From: Planctomycetota bacterium
GTDB taxonomy: Bacteria; Planctomycetota; UBA1135; GCA-002686595
Assembly: GCA_012959525.1 (NCBI GenBank)
Contig: DUDB01000047.1
Coordinates: forward strand, 113,726 to 177,725
Length of the DNA stretch: 64,000 bases
Direction of reading: 5' to 3'
Under the pieces are notes generated by a model. It was not told the origin of the DNA. It saw only the letters and a program-made list of their open reading frames with translations, and made no database searches. The position numbers and the translations under genes were made by a program. This document shows positions 27,344-36,367 of this stretch, piece by piece; position 1 is the stretch's first letter; the number at the start of each line of letters is the position of its first letter.

Positions 27344-28579
27344 CTAGCCCTCGGCGGCCACGGCGAGGACCTGAACCAACCGCGGAATATCGGAGGTCGG
27401 CGTCGCGCAAATGGCCACCCGCAGGGCGCCGTCCATTGGGACGACAAAGACCCCCTTCTCCCGTGCCCGGGCAGCGGTCGCGGGCGCATCCTCAGCGAAG
27501 ACGGCCACGAAGAACCCACCTTCGTAGCGCGGCGTCTTCAAGCCAAGCTTTCCCGCCTTCTCATTGAAGAGGGCCACCCGCTCGCCGAGTAAGGTCTTGG
27601 CCCATTCACGCTCGCGGGCTACCCGAACCTTCAGCTCGGGGTCGGTGAGCAGTTCGGTCACGGCTAGGAGTCCAGCATGGTTGCAGTTGGACCACACGCC
27701 ACGGCAGGAGTAGGACAGGGCATTCGACATGCGTTGCCTCTCCTCAGGATCAAGAGTCACTCCCAGCAAACCGCCGACGCGGGCTCCGTACTGCAAGAAG
27801 GACTTGGAGGCGCTCCATGCCACGAGCAAGGTGATGTGCTCCGCGATGGCCTCCATGGGAGCGATCCAGCGGGCAGCCTGACCATAGTGGGCGTAGGCCA
27901 GGTCGAGCATGAAGGTCACTGGGCCCTTCTCGCTGGCTTCGGCCAGAATAACGCTGACCCCTTCCCACTCCCTTGAATCGAGAGAGTAGCCGGTGGGGTT
28001 GTGGCACGGGAAGTTGAAGATGATGAGGGCCCGTCCCTGGCGCTCCATCAACTGGAGCAGACCGTCACGCATGGCCTCCAGGTTGAAGGTCCCGTCCGAT
28101 GAGAACATCTCGAAGGTCTCCACCCCACGTCCCGCATGGTCGGCAATGATGCGGTAAGGGCTCCAGTAGTAGCTGGTCGTGAGGAGAGCCTCTCCGGGCT
28201 GCACATAGTTGACCACTGCATGGTGCAGAGCGCCCGTCCCACCGGCGGTCGCCACGGCAACGGCGCTGTCGGCCAGAGTGCTGGTGCCGAACACGTCGCG
28301 GATCATGGCGGCATTGAAGGTCTGGTCTCCCGCGATGGGCGCGTAGGCCGCAGCGGAACGGGCCGGGACGGCCGTCAGGGCATCAAAGACTGACGGCATG
28401 ATCGCTAGTGCCCCGTCGTCCTCGGTGAGTACCCCCAAGGTAGCGTTGATGACGCTCTCCCCCTCAGCCGCCCGGCGTTCTGCTTCCGTATTGAGCGCGA
28501 AGATTGGATCGTCACCCGGACGTTCGGAGGCGCTGGGAATCAGGCTGGACATCGGGGACGCGCTTGTGGTCTGGCTCAT
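27344..28579 (-). CDS. PLP-dependent aminotransferase, class I/II (aspartate/aromatic type)
   Basis: A 411-residue fold-type I aminotransferase. The Schiff-base lysine is Lys259 in AWSASKSFLQYGARVGG, the substrate-binding NFPCHNPTG (189-197) is intact, and Asp226/Tyr229 in MLDLAYAHYG contact the pyridine ring. The carboxylate-binding Arg is likely in ALRVAICATP near the C-terminus. Organisation fits the class I alpha group (aspartate or aromatic amino acids), but the amino donor cannot be fixed. A disordered Ser/Pro-rich start precedes the fold. It stands alone between fdxA and a secreted protein gene on the same strand. Confidence 0.88.
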   Translation of the reverse strand: MSQTTSASPMSSLIPSASERPGDDPIFALNTEAERRAAEGESVINATLGVLTEDDGALAIMPSVFDALTAVPARSAAAYAPIAGDQTFNAAMIRDVFGTSTLADSAVAVATAGGTGALHHAVVNYVQPGEALLTTSYYWSPYRIIADHAGRGVETFEMFSSDGTFNLEAMRDGLLQLMERQGRALIIFNFPCHNPTGYSLDSREWEGVSVILAEASEKGPVTFMLDLAYAHYGQAARWIAPMEAIAEHITLLVAWSASKSFLQYGARVGGLLGVTLDPEERQRMSNALSYSCRGVWSNCNHAGLLAVTELLTDPELKVRVAREREWAKTLLGERVALFNEKAGKLGLKTPRYEGGFFVAVFAEDAPATAARAREKGVFVVPMDGALRVAICATPTSDIPRLVQVLAVAAEG

Positions 28580-28687
28580 GAGGGCTCTGGAAGAGGTCAG
28601 CCTATGATAGGCACTGGAGGCTCACGCCGCCCCTGGTTCCTCACCGAAGCGGGGAATATCGATCCCGCCTTGCGAGAGGTACGACCC

Positions 28688-29941
28688 CTAGCCGTCCTCG
28701 GCTTCGGGAGGCCGCCAGCCCGTCAAGATCCAAGCCGCGTAGGCCTCGCGGGCATCCAGGGAACGTCCCGAGAAGCAGCGATCGTCCCAATGCAGAATCC
28801 CACGGAGCGCGAGGAATCTGTCGAAGTACCGCATCGAGACTCCACGGCCGGCGATGAAGTCCAGGCAGAGGCCTAGGGAGAAGTTCAGTTCGGGGTGGGC
28901 GGGCGCAGCGGCCAAGCCCTCGCGGCCGGAGTTCACTGCCAACTGGTAGCGATCGGTGGCCCGCACCCCCCCGATCTTGCCACCAATCCCCCCCGTCGTT
29001 CGGAAAGGGATGAGCAGTTCCATCTCGCGACTCGAGCGCGCCCCCTTCTCCCAAGCCGCCTGGCGCTCAGCCAAGGCAGCCACGTGCCGCAGGTCAAAGC
29101 GGGGAGTGAACAGACCTTGCTCCAGCATCCGAGCCGACTTGCGAGCCTCTGCATCCAACACGGCCACCAGGGCCGATGTCCGGGCCGCATCCCCCACCGT
29201 CAACGCTGCGGCCAGATCAATGACCTCCGCAGAGTCCGCGTGAGAGGAACCCACGGCAGGCTGATACAGGGCCTCCAAGTCCAAGCGCAGGGCTCTCAGG
29301 CGTGCCGCAGCAAGGTCGGCCTGGGAGGCCAGGGTATTCAGGGCTGGCCCCTTCTCCAGGCCGGCGAGCCCATGAGCGTGGGCGGTGAAGATCCGCAGAG
29401 TGCCGGGTAGCAACACCAGATCCAGTTCGACCCCCTTTAAGATGTGGGCGCGCACCCGAAAGCGATCGTCGGCCACCATCCGTGCGAAAGCCAAGGCCTG
29501 GGTCCTAGTGTAGAGCTTGCCGGGCGACTGGAGCAGCACGCCGAACTGCTCCGCCAGAGCCTCAAGCTCCCGGCCTAAGGCCGGGTCGGCCATGGGGGGA
29601 CGCGCCCCGGGCTCGCCAGGGGGCAGCAATTCCAAGTAGCCCAGCCGTTCGTACCGCCTGTGCGCGAGGGCCACGAAGATCTGAACCTGTGTCGCGCTCT
29701 CCAGTAGTCCGCCCACGAACTCCAAGTCCGCAGCAGCCTTGCTGCGAATGAGTCCCGTCACGTCCTCCTGCTCGGGAGAGGTGCCAAAACCGCGTGCACC
29801 ATCGGGGGCCAATTCCCAGGGGGCCTCGGTAGGAGGTCGCTCCGGCTCCTGGAAGAGATCCGCAACGGGTAAGACTCCGAGCAAGAGCAATGCCCCGAAC
29901 CTGCAAGCGAGACTGCTTCGAATCGAATCGTGGGCGAGCAT
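28688..29941 (-). CDS. Secreted protein of unknown function
   Basis: The 417-residue product has a signal peptide (CRFGALLLLGVLPVADLF) and a helical, Ala/Leu-rich chain. Stretches such as DLAAARLRALRLDLEALYQP resemble long helical hairpins. The C-terminal part has GVRATDRYQLAVNSGREGL and GVSMRYFDRFLALRGILHW. No motif or family is recognised. ATG 29941 is selected because it begins the signal peptide; the frame is open for 44 more codons upstream, overlapping the end of the helix-hairpin-helix gene. Confidence 0.7.
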   Translation of the reverse strand: MLAHDSIRSSLACRFGALLLLGVLPVADLFQEPERPPTEAPWELAPDGARGFGTSPEQEDVTGLIRSKAAADLEFVGGLLESATQVQIFVALAHRRYERLGYLELLPPGEPGARPPMADPALGRELEALAEQFGVLLQSPGKLYTRTQALAFARMVADDRFRVRAHILKGVELDLVLLPGTLRIFTAHAHGLAGLEKGPALNTLASQADLAAARLRALRLDLEALYQPAVGSSHADSAEVIDLAAALTVGDAARTSALVAVLDAEARKSARMLEQGLFTPRFDLRHVAALAERQAAWEKGARSSREMELLIPFRTTGGIGGKIGGVRATDRYQLAVNSGREGLAAAPAHPELNFSLGLCLDFIAGRGVSMRYFDRFLALRGILHWDDRCFSGRSLDAREAYAAWILTGWRPPEAEDG

Positions 29942-30032
29942 GGAAACTGGCGGTGGGTCACCCAGGATAGCACCCGAGCCAAGCCGAGTTTCGCCTGCCC
30001 GGACCGAGCCCGGAAGGGGAAAACGGGGCGGC

Positions 30033-31730
30033 CTAAGCGAAAGGGCCGCCAACGCCATCGTTGCCGGGGTCAACCGCTGAATCCCCAGGAGCGGAGTAGC
30101 CGGCGGTAGACTCGCCCGACACGTTGTCGGAGAACCGCACCGACGGTCCGGTCAGATCAAAGTCCCAGTTCAGCGGACGATCGGAACCCTGATCCGTAGA
30201 TGCGTCCTCAGCCTGTACGGCCTCTGGCGTGGGAGGCTCGGTGGGGAAACGCACGTGCAGGGGCCTCGAGAGCTCCGGTCCGGAGTCCTGTGGCCAGGGG
30301 GTACCGTAGGTGGCAGCTTCCGGCATGTGGGGCTCAGGCGGCAGAGGGCGCTTCGGCCCCCCATCATCTGAAGGCTCGGGGGCCGGCTCCGGCCTTCCCT
30401 CGGGCTTGGCACTTCCGCCTAGCCATTCTTCTTCGCTGACCTGTTCTTCTGGCGTCGAAACCTCACCGACCGGAGCGTCCGCAGCCTCCGGGTCGGAAGC
30501 CGACATCTCAATGACAAGCTCCACGCTAGCGGGATCTGGTTCGGCGACCGCTGCACTGGGCTGAGGCTCCCAGAACTTTCGCGCAGGCGCCGGATCCTCA
30601 CCGGAGGGCGACGGAGCCGATTCACCCCAACGGTGACTGAAGGAGAGTGAGACCGAGGAGGGAGGCGGCTCGGAATCCGGCGCATCGATCGAGACGGGTG
30701 CGTTGGCGGTCACCTCGGGCATCACCTCGGGCATCACCTCAGGCATCGGCTCAGGCATCGGCTCAGGCATCACCTCGGCCATCACCTCGGCCATCGGCTC
30801 AGGCATCGGCTCAGGCATCACCTCAGGCATCACCTCAGGCATCACCTCGGCCATCGGCTCAGGCATCGGCTCAGGCATCGGCTCAGGCATCACCTCAGGC
30901 ATCACCTCGGCCATCGGCTCAGGCATCGGCTCAGGCATCGGCTCAGGTGTCAGTTCAACCTGGGGTTCTGCCGCACGAGCGAGGTACTGCGTACGCCGAG
31001 CGTTGGCGTAGCTGACTCCCAAAATCTCCGCCAGGATAAGAGCATCGACCTCCACCACATCCGACAGGGACACGATATGCGCACCACCCAAAGTGGAGAT
31101 CATGGCCTCGTCTAGACCATCGAAGTCTCCCGCGCGCAGAGCAGGGGCGCAGCTCGAAGCGTCCTGATTGCACCCGGCCTCTTCTGCTTGATCTTCGTCC
31201 ATGGTGCCCGAATCCGCACTCAAATCCACGGGCCACAGAGGCTTGGATTCGACCCCGGGGCTCACCTCGGACGCGGCCTCGGACGCGGCCTCGGACGAGG
31301 ATACGGACGAGGATACGGGCGAGGACACCGAGACCTCCGCTGGGCTATCGTCCGCACCCGCCTCCGCATCGTCCGACCAGTGCTCGAGCACCCGGCCGAG
31401 AATGGCGTAGTCACGCTGATCCAGGAATCCCTGGGTGGTGACCTGGGTCCTGGGTGCCGCACCCGGATCCGGAGTCGAAGCCGGTCCCGTGCTGACCGGC
31501 GGAGCCTCCTCCGCATCGTCCAGGATTCCATCGTCCAGTCGGGCGCCCAAACCACGGGCTTCCTTCAAGAGGCGCCGAGCCACAGCCGGCGGCACTTCCA
31601 ACAGAGTAGCCAGATCGGCGGCCCCAAAGGCTTCGATCGACTCCAGGGAATCGCAACCAGCGCGGCGTAGGCGCTTGAGCGTTGCCGGTCCATCAGCGTG
31701 CAGTGTGCAGAGGAGGGCGAGGGATTCCAT
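30033..31730 (-). CDS. Helix-hairpin-helix protein with Pro-Glu-Met repeat linker
   Basis: The 565-residue product has three parts. The N-terminal 60 residues hold an HhH motif (LKRLRRAGCDSLESIEAFGA, then ATLLEVPPAVARRLLKEA). A second HhH (FDGLDEAMISTLGGAHIVSL through EILGVSYANARRTQYLA) lies at about 200-255. A linker of 20 tetrapeptides (PEPM, PEVM, AEVM) then leads to an acidic Pro/Ser-rich tail. HhH domains usually bind DNA without sequence preference. The gene follows two P-loop ATPase genes (ParA and MinD-like) on the same strand, which suggests a role in chromosome or cell-pole positioning. This is inference; no family member is recognised. Confidence 0.8.
   Translation of the reverse strand: MESLALLCTLHADGPATLKRLRRAGCDSLESIEAFGAADLATLLEVPPAVARRLLKEARGLGARLDDGILDDAEEAPPVSTGPASTPDPGAAPRTQVTTQGFLDQRDYAILGRVLEHWSDDAEAGADDSPAEVSVSSPVSSSVSSSEAASEAASEVSPGVESKPLWPVDLSADSGTMDEDQAEEAGCNQDASSCAPALRAGDFDGLDEAMISTLGGAHIVSLSDVVEVDALILAEILGVSYANARRTQYLARAAEPQVELTPEPMPEPMPEPMAEVMPEVMPEPMPEPMPEPMAEVMPEVMPEVMPEPMPEPMAEVMAEVMPEPMPEPMPEVMPEVMPEVTANAPVSIDAPDSEPPPSSVSLSFSHRWGESAPSPSGEDPAPARKFWEPQPSAAVAEPDPASVELVIEMSASDPEAADAPVGEVSTPEEQVSEEEWLGGSAKPEGRPEPAPEPSDDGGPKRPLPPEPHMPEAATYGTPWPQDSGPELSRPLHVRFPTEPPTPEAVQAEDASTDQGSDRPLNWDFDLTGPSVRFSDNVSGESTAGYSAPGDSAVDPGNDGVGGPFA
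30709..30948 (-). repeat. Twenty tandem 12-bp repeats coding for PEPM/PEVM/AEVM
   Basis: Twenty consecutive 12-bp units of three main forms on the plus strand (ATCGGCTCAGGC, ATCACCTCAGGC, ATCACCTCGGCC) form the linker of the HhH protein. Because 12 is a multiple of three, gain or loss of units keeps the frame. Units of the same kind cluster, which suggests recent duplication. A shorter 12-bp array (Ser-Glu-Ala-Ala type) lies at about 31270-31320 in the same gene. Confidence 0.95.
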
Positions 31731-31798
31731 TCTGGCTCTCTTAGGTTGGAGGGTGGTGGATGGAGACTTGAGGGAGAAGACTGAGAGAAGCGGAGATA

Positions 31799-32650
31799 TC
31801 AGTGGGTGCGGAGGCGTTCGCCGGGCTCATTCATGCCCAACACTTCCCGGTGGACTTCACCCATCCGGACACCCTCTGAAGCGGGTAGGTCAACCTGCTT
31901 GTCCAGATAGACCTCTTCAGCCAAGGCGGCGAAGTCGGCGGCAGCCCTGGAAGCAGGAGCGTGTTCCTGAATCGGCAGACCCACGGCAGGACTTTCCCGC
32001 AGGCGCACACTGCTGCGGATGACCGTGTCGTACATGGCCCCCGTGAAGCGTCCGTGCAGAGCGATCAACAGCTCGCGAGCGAAGCGCGTGCGTCGATCGA
32101 ACATGGTGCCGACAACGCGAATGCGGTAGACGCGATTCTGGCGCTCTGCAGCGTCCTCGAACACCTGCAGGGCCTGCAGGGCACCCTGCAGAGCAAAGGC
32201 CCCCGTCTCGACTACCAGCATGGCGGTGGTGCTGGCAAACAGGGCGTTGGCGCACAGAACACCGTCTGCCCGTGGCGGACAGTCAACCACGACCCATCCA
32301 TACCGACCACGCAGGGATTCGAGCGCGACCCGCAGGCGCTGCTCGGGGTGCAGAAGCCGACCGGAGATCTCCTCGAACTCACCTAGATCCAGGCGCGCGG
32401 GAAGCAGATCGATCCCTCCCGGGCAAGCGACGATCGCCTCGCTGGCCTGGGCCTCGTCCAAGAGAACCTCGACCACACTGGCCTCGTACTGCTCGGGTGC
32501 CTGACCCAGCGCAAGCGTAGCGTGAGCCTGGGGGTCGAGGTCCACAAGCAACACGCTCTCTCCGCGGGCCGCTAGGGCACCGGCTAGATTGACAGCGGTA
32601 GTGGTCTTGCCACATCCACCTTTCTGGTTGACTAAGGAGAGAACCTGCAT
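31799..32650 (-). CDS. ParA-family ATPase
   Basis: A 283-residue ParA/Soj-like P-loop ATPase. The deviant Walker A motif is NQKGGCGKTTTAVNLAGALA, followed by VLLVDLDPQAHATLALG and the Walker B-like WVVVDCPPRADG. These enzymes dimerise with ATP and move DNA or protein cargo over the nucleoid. Its usual ParB partner is not seen. It lies between a MinD-like gene and the HhH repeat protein gene (gaps 107 and 68 nt), so this trio may form one positioning module. Confidence 0.93.
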   Translation of the reverse strand: MQVLSLVNQKGGCGKTTTAVNLAGALAARGESVLLVDLDPQAHATLALGQAPEQYEASVVEVLLDEAQASEAIVACPGGIDLLPARLDLGEFEEISGRLLHPEQRLRVALESLRGRYGWVVVDCPPRADGVLCANALFASTTAMLVVETGAFALQGALQALQVFEDAAERQNRVYRIRVVGTMFDRRTRFARELLIALHGRFTGAMYDTVIRSSVRLRESPAVGLPIQEHAPASRAAADFAALAEEVYLDKQVDLPASEGVRMGEVHREVLGMNEPGERLRTH

Positions 32651-32757
32651 GGGAAAGCGGTGCCCCGGCGTGAAGGCCGGGAGGGAAGAATACGGAGTTT
32701 CAAGCGGTGAGGGGTATTCAGCGCAGACCCCCAGGGTCGCACTCAGACTCGCACGGG

Positions 32758-33627
32758 CTACCGAAGGGCCCTGCGCGCCTTCTCGTAGAATGCACTAGTG
32801 GTACGGGCGTGATCAATAGGCCCCCAGTCGGCCACTGCGGCCAGGGAGGTGGCGGCGGGGCTGGTGGGGTAGCTACCCACGACCGGCTCCCTGCGCTGGA
32901 CGCTGCTGGAAACCGCCGGATCCGCTGGGACCCAACCCACGAACTCGGGGCTGTGCCCGAGAAACCGCTCGGAAACGGATCTAAAACTGTCCCAGGCCGC
33001 GTTCGCCAGCTTCTCATCCGGGGCCCGGTTGACGACCAGCCCAACGCGGATGCCCTTGTTCACTGCAGTGGCACGCTTGTAGAGGGCGTACCCGTCTGAA
33101 AGAGCCGTCACCTCATGGTTGGTCACCAGCAGAAGGGTGCTGGTAGCCGCCAAGTGGGCCACGGTGGAGTATCCAAGGCCTGCCCCGTGGTCGATCAGGA
33201 CCAGGTCGAACTCGTCTTCGAGGGGCATCAGGGCCCGGAACAGTCGGTCCAACTCGCGCCGGGTGGGATTCACCAGGGACTGACGGCCTACCCCCCCAGA
33301 GAGAAGCTTCAGGCCGTGAGGCCCCTCGCTCAGGGCCTCACGCGCCTTGACCTGCCCTTGCATCACGTGACCCAAATCATGGGTGGGAGCCATACCCAGT
33401 AGCAGGTGCGCGTTGGCCAGGCCCGCATCGAAATCAACCAGCAGCACCCGCTCCCCGCGACGCGCCCTGTGGACGGCAATATTGGAGGCGATAATGCTCT
33501 TGCCCGTACCGCCCTTACCACTAGCGATGCAGACCACGCGCGCGGCCGTGCGGCCGCCTTGGAACTCTGCCGTTGCATCAGGGCGACGGAAGGAACGGAA
33601 GCGCTTAAATTGGAAACGGCTAAGCAT
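32758..33627 (-). CDS. MinD/FlhG-like P-loop ATPase
   Basis: A 289-residue MinD-superfamily ATPase. The deviant Walker A is ASGKGGTGKSIIASNIA, with VLLVDFDAGLANAHLLLGM and VLIDHGAGLGYSTVAHLA downstream. The basic N-terminal start (MLSRFQFKRFRSFRR) and the LANAHLLLGMAP segment fit the FlhG/MinD branch (YlxH), often linked to flagella or polar structures. The C-terminus has no clear amphipathic membrane-targeting helix. It precedes the ParA gene on the same strand. Confidence 0.9.
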   Translation of the reverse strand: MLSRFQFKRFRSFRRPDATAEFQGGRTAARVVCIASGKGGTGKSIIASNIAVHRARRGERVLLVDFDAGLANAHLLLGMAPTHDLGHVMQGQVKAREALSEGPHGLKLLSGGVGRQSLVNPTRRELDRLFRALMPLEDEFDLVLIDHGAGLGYSTVAHLAATSTLLLVTNHEVTALSDGYALYKRATAVNKGIRVGLVVNRAPDEKLANAAWDSFRSVSERFLGHSPEFVGWVPADPAVSSSVQRREPVVGSYPTSPAATSLAAVADWGPIDHARTTSAFYEKARRALR

Positions 33628-33724
33628 GATCAGAGCCTCCCATCATCGTAAAGGCGGAGCACAAATCAATGCCCGACATGGGACGCCGTGCAACAATCCA
33701 GTGGCACACCGAACTTATGGCCAC

Positions 33725-34462
33725 TCAATTCGAGTGGGGCCGGGTCGCCCCGTCCGGGAGGCCCGCTCGGAGGTGGCGCTGCAAGACACGACGGGCCTGG
33801 TCGAACCACTCCGCGCGAAAGATGGGATCATCATGATCCAATAAGAAGGTCGAGCGATAGGGCTCTCCTTCCACGCCTCCAATCGCCCCCATCAGGTCGG
33901 GAACCTCCTGCAACCGCTCGGGGTGGCCACTCTTGGCAAGTGAGAGAAACTGGCAGTAGTGCCGCGCTTCGTCGGCGATCACGCCCCGCATCCAACGACC
34001 AAAAGCCGGGCCCAACGCGTCGTACCAGGCCAAGCCGGCGGAATAGGCCCTGACCGTGACCCACTCGTCGTAGGCGGCCAGGCACAGGAAGGCGAATTCG
34101 TCGTCGAGCCAAGGCTCCAGGTGGCTGAAATCAGCCTGGCGCACTCCCAGACCGAGGTCTTCACTCCCCCCACAGGAGAGGTACACCCTGCGGGCAACCC
34201 TGTGGTGCTGAGATTCGTCCGCCTCCCAGTCGGCCTCAACGCGCCAAAACGCCTCGGACCAGTGCGCCCCCACGCGACGCAAGTGGGAGCCGAGCAGACG
34301 CGCGTCGTACTCGGTCAGCAGATCGTCAAGCAGCAAGGAGGACAGGCGCCCGCGAACGGACTCCGGCAGGGCCCCGAAGTAGGCCCCGGCTTGGACGGCA
34401 ATATGCCCCTGGCAGCCGGACTCCAATGCCTCACCGCGATTGCGAACCAACGGTCTGGTCAA
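33725..34462 (-). CDS. Ferritin-like di-iron protein, acyl-ACP desaturase-like
   Basis: The 245-residue protein is all-helical with two carboxylate-His clusters: DWEADESQHHRVARRVY (Glu83, His86, His87) and GVIADEARHYCQF (Glu165, His168), with Glu133 in AYDEWVTVRAY between them. This EExH-type spacing is that of soluble di-iron enzymes of the acyl-[ACP] desaturase (type 2) group, which use O2 to oxidise acyl chains. Length is shorter than plant desaturases but matches bacterial forms. Its start overlaps the stop of the pyruvate kinase gene as ATGA, so translation is coupled. The exact substrate is unknown. Confidence 0.75.
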   Translation of the reverse strand: MTRPLVRNRGEALESGCQGHIAVQAGAYFGALPESVRGRLSSLLLDDLLTEYDARLLGSHLRRVGAHWSEAFWRVEADWEADESQHHRVARRVYLSCGGSEDLGLGVRQADFSHLEPWLDDEFAFLCLAAYDEWVTVRAYSAGLAWYDALGPAFGRWMRGVIADEARHYCQFLSLAKSGHPERLQEVPDLMGAIGGVEGEPYRSTFLLDHDDPIFRAEWFDQARRVLQRHLRAGLPDGATRPHSN

Positions 34463-35946
34463 CTGAGCTTGGTGGACTCACCGATGCGGTGCAACTTCAT
34501 GACATTTGTGCTGTTCACAACACCGGGCGGAACTCCAGCCACGAATACGACCTCCTGGCCGACCTCCGCCATCTCGCGCACCACAAGCATCTCGGCCGCC
34601 ATATCGAACATCTCCTCGAGGCTAGCCTCGCGCCGGAAGAGGGCCGGGCGCACGTGTCCCAGGATGGTCATTTGGCGTACGACTCCCAGGTTCGGAGACA
34701 GGCCGATGATCTCGTTCCCCGGGCGATAGCGCGAGATCAGCCTTACGGTCCCGCCCGACTCGCTAAAGCAGATCACCTTGTCCAAACGCAATGCCCGAGC
34801 AACCTGTGCCGCTGCCATGGCGATGGACGTTCCAAAGGTCGCGTCCTTGGCATCGAGCTTCAAGCGTGGCCGACGTCTATAGCGCGGAGACTTCTCCACA
34901 GACATGGCGATCTCTCGCATGGTGTTCACGGCGGCTACCGGATGGGCTCCAATGGCCGTCTCTGCGGAGAGCATGACCGCATCGGTACCGTCCAAGACGG
35001 CGTTGGCCACATCCGTCACCTCCGCCCGGGTCGGGCGAGAAGAGTGAACCATGGATTCCAACATCTCCGTCGCAGTGATCGTGAACTTGCGCGCATCTAT
35101 GGTGCGCTCAAGAATCATTTTCTGCAGGCCCGGCAAGTCGGCAAGTCCGATCTCCACACCGAGATCTCCGCGGGCCACCATGACCCCGTCTGCGGCTTCC
35201 AGGATCTCGTCTAGGTGGTCGATGGCCTTACGGCGTTCGATTTTGGCCACAATGGCCTGGTTGGCAGCTAGAGAGCGCACGTGCTCGATCTCAGCGGCAT
35301 GCCCCACGAAACTGACTCCGATGAAGTCCAACTGATGGTCCACGGCAAACTGAATCCACTTGCAGTCCTCTTCGGTGGGGACCTGATATTGGACATCGGA
35401 GTCGGGGAAGTGAACGCCCTTGCGGTCCCCTATCCCCCCGGCCCGGGTCACCCGCGCCTGGACGACCTCGCCGTAGGTCTTCTCCACGACCAACTCCACC
35501 TGACCATCAGCCAGGGACACCCTATGGCCCGGGTCCAGCGCCAGGTGAATGTCCGGGACATCCAAGAGGACCTCGCCGGCGAGAGCCATGCCAGCTCCGG
35601 ACCGCAATCGCACCGACTCCCCCTCCTCCAGATCCACGAGGCCGTCGGGGAAGTTGCCTGTTCGCATCTTTGGCCCAGGCAGGTCACCCAGAATGCCCAC
35701 GGGACGCCGCATGCTCTGGGCCACCTGTCGAATCGTCTCGATTCGGGCCTGGTGCTCCTCCGGCTTGCCATGGCTAAAATTGATGCGGGCCACACTCATG
35801 CCCGCAGCAACCAACTCACGGATGCGGTCTTCGGATGCGGGGCCGATGGTCGCGACGATCTTGGTGAAAGATCGCGGCTGCTCGGGCACGGGATCGCATT
35901 CTGGGGCTCGCTGAGGTAAGTCTGCTGGCATGGTCCGTGGGTTCAT
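34459..35946 (-). CDS. pyk: Pyruvate kinase
   Basis: The 495-residue enzyme converts phosphoenolpyruvate and ADP to pyruvate and ATP in glycolysis. TKIVATIGPASEDRIREL, ARINFSHG and GILGDLPGPKMRTG form the N-terminal site. IVAKIERRKAIDHLDEIL with GVMVARGDLGVEIG holds metal and substrate ligands, and LDGTDAVMLSAETAIG follows. The usual TQMLESM reads TEMLESM here. The C-terminal domain is present (GGTVRLISRYRPGNEIIGLS). Overlap of its stop with the di-iron gene start is a marked feature. Confidence 0.95.
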   Translation of the reverse strand: MNPRTMPADLPQRAPECDPVPEQPRSFTKIVATIGPASEDRIRELVAAGMSVARINFSHGKPEEHQARIETIRQVAQSMRRPVGILGDLPGPKMRTGNFPDGLVDLEEGESVRLRSGAGMALAGEVLLDVPDIHLALDPGHRVSLADGQVELVVEKTYGEVVQARVTRAGGIGDRKGVHFPDSDVQYQVPTEEDCKWIQFAVDHQLDFIGVSFVGHAAEIEHVRSLAANQAIVAKIERRKAIDHLDEILEAADGVMVARGDLGVEIGLADLPGLQKMILERTIDARKFTITATEMLESMVHSSRPTRAEVTDVANAVLDGTDAVMLSAETAIGAHPVAAVNTMREIAMSVEKSPRYRRRPRLKLDAKDATFGTSIAMAAAQVARALRLDKVICFSESGGTVRLISRYRPGNEIIGLSPNLGVVRQMTILGHVRPALFRREASLEEMFDMAAEMLVVREMAEVGQEVVFVAGVPPGVVNSTNVMKLHRIGESTKLS

Positions 35947-36358
35947 GGGGCCTGTCAGGATAGCGGGTGGGGAGTCACGATGCAGGGATCAGCGCTCAAC
36001 CGGGGATTTCTCCACAGAGAAATGCCATTTAGGGGCACCAATTCCCTCAGATCTACCACCCGTGCAGCTTTGAGAGTGGTATCAATGGTGTGAGGGGCAC
36101 GGTTTCGTCCGGGCCCCGTCGGGTTCTTCGTTCTATTAATTCAATCGGGCCGTCCCATGTCCTTACATCGAATAGGGAGCACACGTAGGGCCGCACCGTC
36201 CTCGACGACAGTGCTGCTATTTGGCCTTGTGCTTTGCCTGCTGCTATATGCGTTCTAGCCGCTCTTCCCTGAGCAACCTTCAACCTTAACTGGGACCTTG
36301 TGAGTCCCCCGAGTGTCCTCGCAGCGCTCCCCCAATCGAGAAAAGTCCGGAGTGCAAG
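35947..36358. other. Long intergenic region between pyk and selW-like gene
   Basis: About 410 nt hold no clear gene apart from a weak 33-codon frame (see 36157). Upstream of pyruvate kinase, minus-strand promoters would be expected, but no -35/-10 pair stands out. At 36346-36367 lies the selW terminator. An AT-rich patch (CTATTAATTCAATCG) occurs at about 36133-36147. No tRNA-like cloverleaf is seen. Confidence 0.35.
36157..36258 (+). CDS. Possible 33-residue single-pass membrane peptide
   Basis: An ATG at 36157 opens a 33-codon frame ending in TAG at 36256. The first half is basic (MSLHRIGSTRRAAPS), the second a hydrophobic segment (TVLLFGLVLCLLLYAF) long enough to span a membrane. There is no ribosome binding site, and the frame may be chance. 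It lies in otherwise empty sequence. Confidence 0.2.
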   Translation: MSLHRIGSTRRAAPSSTTVLLFGLVLCLLLYAF

Positions 36359-36367
36359 TCACTCCGG
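36340..36367 (-). terminator. Intrinsic terminator overlapping the selW stop codon
   Basis: On the minus strand CCGGAGTG pairs with CACTCCGG (8 bp) around a 5-nt loop and is followed by GACTTTTCTC. The hairpin includes the UGA that ends the selW-like frame (36359-36361), so transcription stops immediately after it. Confidence 0.75.

Noticed and set aside
30709-30948. Possible CRISPR array
   Set aside because: Units are 12 bp, contiguous, without spacers, and in frame within a coding gene.
30703-31011. Plus-strand Ser/Gly/Ile repeat frame
   Set aside because: Simply the other strand of the PEPM 12-bp array.
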